From contig PAMD01000016.1 of assembly GCA_002707145.1 (NCBI GenBank), positions 1-31,046 on the forward strand: a stretch of DNA of 31,046 nt. Reading direction: 5' to 3'. A model generated the notes under the pieces. The model was not told where the DNA came from and made no database searches. It saw only the letters and a list, made by a program, of their open reading frames with translations. This DNA is from Flavobacteriales bacterium. GTDB lineage: Bacteria > Bacteroidota > Bacteroidia > Flavobacteriales > UBA7430. Every line of letters begins with the position of its first letter. The first letter of the stretch is position 1. Shown piece after piece: positions 28,009 through 31,046 of the stretch. The position numbers and the translations under genes are program-made.

Positions 28009-28482
28009 TTAAAATTCAGGGTTTGTTATTCTTAAATCGTATTCTTTAAAATTTTGAAATTGCTCTTCATCAGCCTCAAATCTTCTAGAAATAGAATCAT
28101 TTTGGTCGTCTCTCAAAATTAAACGGGTCAACCTGGTTGTAGGTTCAATATCTAAATAGACTATCAAACATTTGTTTTTAATTCCTTCAGATAAATGGTC
28201 TAACCCCTCAGGTGACATGATTAACACATCCGATGCATGAAATTCACCAAAGGTTAAACCATATTTCCAACCTTTGAATTCCATGTGCTCCATAATATCT
28301 CCATCTTCCATCATATCTATAAATCTATCGTCTGAAACATAATGATAATCGAAGCCGTCTTTTTCACCTTTTCTAGGTTTTCGTGTTGTGTGACTTACGC
28401 CACATCTAAAGCCTTTGTGTAGAAGTCTATTTTTAAAATAGTCTTTCCCGGCTGCTGCTTTTCCTACTAATATTATTTTCAT
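28009..28482 (-). CDS. Guanylate-kinase-like (deoxy)nucleoside monophosphate kinase
   Basis: 157 residues from ATG at 28482 (MKIILVGKAAAGKDYF); a longer frame to 28587 would run into the amidotransferase gene and adds no homology. The P-loop GKAAAGKD (7-14) has Asp instead of Ser/Thr after Lys, as in phage dNMP kinases with G-K-D. SHTTRKPRKGEKDGFDYHYVS (30-50) is the GMP-binding S-x-T-T-R-x-P-R-x-G-E-x-x-G-x-D-Y-x-F/Y block. It would phosphorylate GMP or dGMP with ATP, feeding phage DNA synthesis. It is shorter than the usual 190-210 residue enzyme because the C-terminal lid/helical part is compact. Confidence 0.85.
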   Translation of the reverse strand: MKIILVGKAAAGKDYFKNRLLHKGFRCGVSHTTRKPRKGEKDGFDYHYVSDDRFIDMMEDGDIMEHMEFKGWKYGLTFGEFHASDVLIMSPEGLDHLSEGIKNKCLIVYLDIEPTTRLTRLILRDDQNDSISRRFEADEEQFQNFKEYDLRITNPEF

Positions 28483-28511
28483 AAAGATTATATACGAGAA
28501 TTCTAAAAAGT

Positions 28512-29129
28512 TTAATTTAATTTTGAAGTTAAAATTTCTTTTAACCACCTTAAAGGCCAGTTTCTGGCAAGATCTGATTCTATGCATTCAGTCCTTTCTG
28601 GATGCCATTGAATTAAAAGTATATTTTCACCTTCTAGGGCCTCTGCTACCCCGTCCTGTGAGATATAACAAACGGATAGTATTGGTGATATATTTCCACA
28701 ATGCTGATGATGTCTTGAGTTTACAAGAAAAGATGTTCCATCGTAAGGAGATGTAACAGGATGCCATAAACTTTTTAAATTAGCCGGACATGTTCCATCA
28801 ATTGCTTCCGGCTGTGGGTGATGTTTTAATGCGTCTTCCAGTTCTAAATCATCTATTGTTCCTCCTAGTACCATATTTACTAGTTGCATTCCTCTGCAAA
28901 TTCCTAAAATAGGAACTGAAGATAAAATAGCACTATCAATTAATTTAAGTTCAAACTCATCTCTAACGGGCCTTTTACCATAATCTGCTCCACCGCATAA
29001 AATAAGAGCGCCTTCGATTATAGGGTCTTCTTCTGTTAAGATTTTAAAATCTAAACCGTGACTTAAAATTAAATCTGCCCAAAGCTTTAATTTTTTGTCT
29101 GTAGCCGGCGGTGCTAAACTTATTTTCAT
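28512..29129 (-). CDS. Class I glutamine amidotransferase-like hydrolase (peptidase C26 / PuuD type)
   Basis: 205 residues. LILCGGADYGKRP (42-54) is the oxyanion region; ILGICRGMQLVNMVLGG (74-90) has the nucleophile Cys78; NSRHHQ (137-142) is the usual C26 element; IQWHPERTE (173-181) has His176 and Glu178. A complete Cys-His-Glu triad is present. Relatives hydrolyse gamma-glutamyl amides such as gamma-glutamyl-GABA, or feed ammonia to a synthase; no synthase is next to it. It overlaps the 150-residue gene by 4 bases. The natural substrate in a phage is unknown: nucleotide or amino acid metabolism are options. Confidence 0.85.
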   Translation of the reverse strand: MKISLAPPATDKKLKLWADLILSHGLDFKILTEEDPIIEGALILCGGADYGKRPVRDEFELKLIDSAILSSVPILGICRGMQLVNMVLGGTIDDLELEDALKHHPQPEAIDGTCPANLKSLWHPVTSPYDGTSFLVNSRHHQHCGNISPILSVCYISQDGVAEALEGENILLIQWHPERTECIESDLARNWPLRWLKEILTSKLN

Positions 29130-29578
29130 ATTCCGGAATCGTCTATTATTTGTTTAAGTAATACTCTAAGTTCTTTCCATTCTCTCTTTTCTAAAATTAA
29201 AGACCTTGCTATAAGTTTTTTGTTTTTTAATCTATTTTTTTCTGGAAGGGGCTTTGTTTCCCATTGATAAAAAAGTTCATCTTGTATCTCTACAACTCCT
29301 TTATATTCTCCAGATTCTACAAATTCAAAACCAACATTTTCTAAAAATAAATCATCATCTATTTCTGTAATTATTTCTATAACTCTGCTATATGTTCTTA
29401 GGGTATCTAAAGACTCTATGTTCTTTTCTTTCTGAAATTCTTTTTGTAGTCTATTGCAATTTTGAATTAAATTTTCTTTTAAAAAAAGAAGAGTAGGTCT
29501 TAGATTTTCTGACTGTTCTAAAGATAATATTTCTTTAAATTGTATAATTTTTTTAAATTGACGTATTAGCTTCTTCAT
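29126..29578 (-). CDS. Hypothetical protein, 150 aa
   Basis: A lysine-rich N-terminal helix (MKKLIRQFKKIIQFKEILSL) is followed by helical segments with LRTYSRVIEIITEIDDDLF and a strand-rich part (VESGEYKGVVEIQDELFYQW). Not recognised. It is coupled to the amidotransferase gene by ATGA. A small regulator or scaffold is possible; nothing specific. Confidence 0.55.
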   Translation of the reverse strand: MKKLIRQFKKIIQFKEILSLEQSENLRPTLLFLKENLIQNCNRLQKEFQKEKNIESLDTLRTYSRVIEIITEIDDDLFLENVGFEFVESGEYKGVVEIQDELFYQWETKPLPEKNRLKNKKLIARSLILEKREWKELRVLLKQIIDDSGI

Positions 29579-29634
29579 TTTTTAAAAAATATATTTTTGT
29601 ATATTTATCTAAGTCTACTTCATATTTTATACTT

Positions 29635-29733
29635 TTAAAAAATATTTGTTAGTAAAAGCGCTAAGAACCAAAATAATGCCAATCCTAAAAATAGGAAAAT
29701 AAAGTCCCAATTATAATCATCTTTTAAACTCAT
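29635..29733 (-). CDS. Single-helix micro-membrane protein, 32 aa
   Basis: Starts MSLKDDYNWDFIFLFLGLAL and continues as one hydrophobic helix to residue 32. It overlaps the next ORF by 17 bases on the upstream side. Small transmembrane proteins like this are common in T4-like genomes and may target host membrane proteins; function unknown. Confidence 0.5.
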   Translation of the reverse strand: MSLKDDYNWDFIFLFLGLALFWFLALLLTNIF

Positions 29734-29887
29734 ACTTTTTTATTTTTGCTTTATCATACTTTTTCCAATACTCTTTATTATAGAATTCTAAATACTCTTT
29801 TTCTACTTCTAAGTCTCTTTGAGTAACTATAATTGGAAGTCTATAGATTTCATCATATTGCATAATATCTTTTAGACTTTGTGCCAT
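29717..29887 (-). CDS. Small hypothetical protein, 56 aa
   Basis: MAQSLKDIMQYDEIYRLPII, then a long basic and tyrosine-rich helix (LEVEKEYLEFYNKEYWKKYDK). No family recognised. It overlaps both neighbours (16 and 17 bases), the pattern of a real gene in this train. Confidence 0.5.
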   Translation of the reverse strand: MAQSLKDIMQYDEIYRLPIIVTQRDLEVEKEYLEFYNKEYWKKYDKAKIKKYEFKR

Positions 29888-30048
29888 ATTGTTTTATTTA
29901 GTTTTTCTATTATTTCTGCCTTTTCCTTTCTAAGGTCTTCTCCATAGGGAGCCCATCCTATATTATGTTCCATTGCTATTTCCCAATTAACTTCTCTTAG
30001 TCTTTCAGTTAACATCCAATATTCGTCCTGTGTTATCTTTTTTTCCAT
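29872..30048 (-). CDS. Small hypothetical protein, 58 aa
   Basis: MEKKITQDEYWMLTERLREV helix, NIGWAPYGEDL turn, then a second helix (RKEKAEIIEKLNK). Not recognised. It overlaps the lipoprotein gene by 16 bases and the 56-residue gene by 16 bases. Confidence 0.5.
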   Translation of the reverse strand: MEKKITQDEYWMLTERLREVNWEIAMEHNIGWAPYGEDLRKEKAEIIEKLNKTIWHKV

Positions 30049-30281
30049 ACTATTTTTTTAGTTTTAATTATATTTTCAACTGTTATTTCCCAGTCTTCTT
30101 CTATCGTATCATGATGGTAGAAACATTCATTTTTACCATCTGTTTTAAAATGTTCATGTAAATGAAATTCATATTCTGTAGTTCCTGAGTATGTTATTTG
30201 TCCATCATATTGATAGTCTTCAACAATACTACAAGATCCTAATAGAAATAAAATCGAAGAATATCTAATTAGCTTTCCCAT
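30033..30281 (-). CDS. Small lipoprotein, 82 aa
   Basis: I take the ATG at 30281 (MGKLIRYSSILFLLGSCSIVED), not the longer frame to 30338, because it gives a perfect lipoprotein signal: basic start, hydrophobic core and lipobox L-G-S-C with Cys17 as the lipidated residue, and it stops at the previous gene's end. The mature part has a strand-rich YDGQITYSGTTEYEFHLHEHF and ends basic. An outer-membrane lipoprotein made by the phage could be an o-spanin or a superinfection-exclusion factor; both are inference. Confidence 0.6.
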   Translation of the reverse strand: MGKLIRYSSILFLLGSCSIVEDYQYDGQITYSGTTEYEFHLHEHFKTDGKNECFYHHDTIEEDWEITVENIIKTKKIVWKKR

Positions 30282-30288
30282 TCTATAC

Positions 30289-30597
30289 TCATCTTTTTTT
30301 TGTTTTATTTGCTTCAATAGCTTTTTTAAAAAGTTCATCAGTGTCTGTAACTAAACTTGGAAAATTTGATCTCATCCTTTGAGCCCATCTGAAAGCCCAT
30401 TCATGAGATATGAGCCTCTGTTCATTTGTTTTACAGCTAGAGACTACTTTTTTAACATATTCGAGTTGATTATCTAAGGTATTTTTTTCCAAATCTTTTA
30501 TCCATTTATTTATTTGTGAACATCTTTCATATTTCTCCTGTTGTATGAGACTTTGTAGTTTTCTTCTAAGATATGGTATGTCATCCGTTTCTTTCAT
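30289..30597 (-). CDS. Hypothetical helical protein with UVR-like motif, 102 aa
   Basis: Residues about 8-38 (PYLRRKLQSLIQQEKYERCS, then INKWIKDLEKN) fit the two-helix UVR motif of UvrB/UvrC (L-x-x-x-M-x-x-A-x-x-x-x-x-F/Y-E-x-A-x-x-x-R-D-x-I-x-x-L), without its alanines. The rest is helical with EWAFRWAQRMRSNFPSL. The UVR match is weak, a short generic helical hairpin, so I keep the call as hypothetical. It overlaps the next ORF by one base (TAATG). Confidence 0.55.
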   Translation of the reverse strand: MKETDDIPYLRRKLQSLIQQEKYERCSQINKWIKDLEKNTLDNQLEYVKKVVSSCKTNEQRLISHEWAFRWAQRMRSNFPSLVTDTDELFKKAIEANKTKKR

Positions 30598-30776
30598 TAT
30601 ACTATTCCGTTTCTTGAAGCTAAATGTTTTTCTAGCCTGTCTATTAACATCTCTATAAGAATATAGTGAAAATCTTCTTTGCCTAAATCTAGAAGATCTT
30701 CCATTTCCTCATGACAATCATATAACTTTCTTAAAAGAACCTGTTCTCTTTCTAATATGTTATCTCTTTTACTCAT
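30597..30776 (-). CDS. Small acidic helical protein, 59 aa
   Basis: MSKRDNILEREQVLLRKLYD, CHEEMEDLLDLGKEDFHY, then IEMLIDRLEKHLASRNG. Continuous helices, no family recognised. It overlaps the 81-residue gene by 8 bases and abuts the UVR-like gene. Confidence 0.55.
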   Translation of the reverse strand: MSKRDNILEREQVLLRKLYDCHEEMEDLLDLGKEDFHYILIEMLIDRLEKHLASRNGIV

Positions 30777-31014
30777 CTTTGTTTTTGTTTAATATTTCTA
30801 ATAAAGTACTTAATTCTTTAAAGTCTTTTATTTTAATCTCTGCAACCTCAAACATTTCTACAGTCCATTCTCCATTTTCTACCTCATCGCTTGGTTGAGT
30901 AATAAAAGATAAACCAGGTGTTACATCTAAAATATAATAATAGAATGGGTTAGACTCATCTGATTCGTCTGTTTCTTTTTCAAAGCCTAATATTCTTAAA
31001 TGCCCTTCAGTCAT
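30769..31014 (-). CDS. Hypothetical acidic protein, 81 aa
   Basis: MTEGHLRILGFEKETDESDE, a strand-rich aromatic part (FYYYILDVTPGLSFI), then an acidic helix ending LEILNKNKDE. Not recognised. The bases just upstream read as the end of another minus frame (ending I-K-T-K-stop), with GGAGG about 25 bases before the ATG, so a further gene of the same train likely continues beyond the window. Confidence 0.55.
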   Translation of the reverse strand: MTEGHLRILGFEKETDESDESNPFYYYILDVTPGLSFITQPSDEVENGEWTVEMFEVAEIKIKDFKELSTLLEILNKNKDE

Positions 31015-31046
31015 CTCTATTTTGTTTTAATTAAAAAACCTCCTTC

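Noticed and set aside
28483..28587. N-terminal extension of the NMP kinase frame
   Set aside because: It would place 35 residues before the P-loop strand and overlap the amidotransferase gene; kinases of this family begin a few residues before the first strand.
1..31046. Prophage or mobile element signatures (integrase, att repeats, insertion sequences)
   Set aside because: I found no recombinase, transposase or long terminal repeats; gene content and organisation fit a lytic phage.

Overview
The window reads as part of the genome of a large, AT-rich, lytic tailed phage with a T4-like way of life that infects a Bacteroidetes (probably marine flavobacterial) host. Genes are packed head to tail, mostly on the minus strand, with start/stop overlaps of 1 to 23 bases, many tiny ORFs and no integrase or transposase. 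Phage hallmarks are a long tail-fibre-like protein, an amidase endolysin with a peptidoglycan-binding domain, a transglycosylase-like protein, a phage-type NMP kinase, a small sigma factor, PD-(D/E)XK nucleases and a lone tRNA-Ala. Host hints are a Bacteroidetes-type histone H1-like protein at 24727-24903, few Shine-Dalgarno sequences and A-rich leaders. No capsid, terminase or polymerase gene is seen, so the assignment to a particular phage group is inferred.

Layout. 1-3561: 5' part of a large tail fibre/adhesin gene, an unknown protein and a coiled-coil membrane protein (minus). 3650-7238: an 802-residue protein with repeated capsid-targeting-like segments, a transglycosylase-like protein and small ORFs. 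7295-9019: two transcription units, each behind a copy of one 30-base intergenic element, including a YqiA-like esterase. 9137-12231 is the only multi-gene plus-strand block: a glycosyltransferase-like gene followed by three different sulfotransferase-like genes, tightly coupled. 12235-16747 (minus) is a long operon mixing two things: a sulfate-activation pair (APS kinase CysC plus a DUF2061 membrane protein, with an NMNAT-like nucleotidyltransferase), and a set of proteins sharing an N-terminal tag of the form MK-x-hydrophobic-x-x-F/Y-x-x-F-(L/I)-x-E. The tag resembles the capsid-targeting sequence of T4 internal head proteins. Tagged proteins carry two GNAT-like domains (one only tentatively recognised) and HExxH metallopeptidase motifs; a third tagged peptidase-like gene lies alone on the plus strand at 16880-17533. 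17530-24903: accessory and lysis genes (HAD phosphatase, mini-MscS-like protein, secreted DRGH nuclease, endolysin, spanin-like and acidic membrane proteins, a RecB/Cas4-like nuclease, the H1-like protein). 24937-31014: tRNA-Ala and its terminator, sigma factor, a metallophosphoesterase homologue with its active site erased, a PD-(D/E)XK nuclease, an NMP kinase, a class I glutamine amidotransferase (C26 type) and a train of small overlapping ORFs.

How it may work together. CysC makes PAPS and three sulfotransferases can spend it, next to a glycosyltransferase-like protein: a complete-looking phage glycan sulfation module apart from ATP sulfurylase, which the host would supply. Separately, the tagged enzymes look like payload packed into the capsid and delivered with the DNA. 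Two sequence classes suggest temporal control: six copies of the 30-base promoter-like element, and ten exact copies of GATATATAA, all at minus-strand gene junctions and resembling T4-type late promoters. No stretch over 300 bases lacks a gene once the small ORFs are counted.
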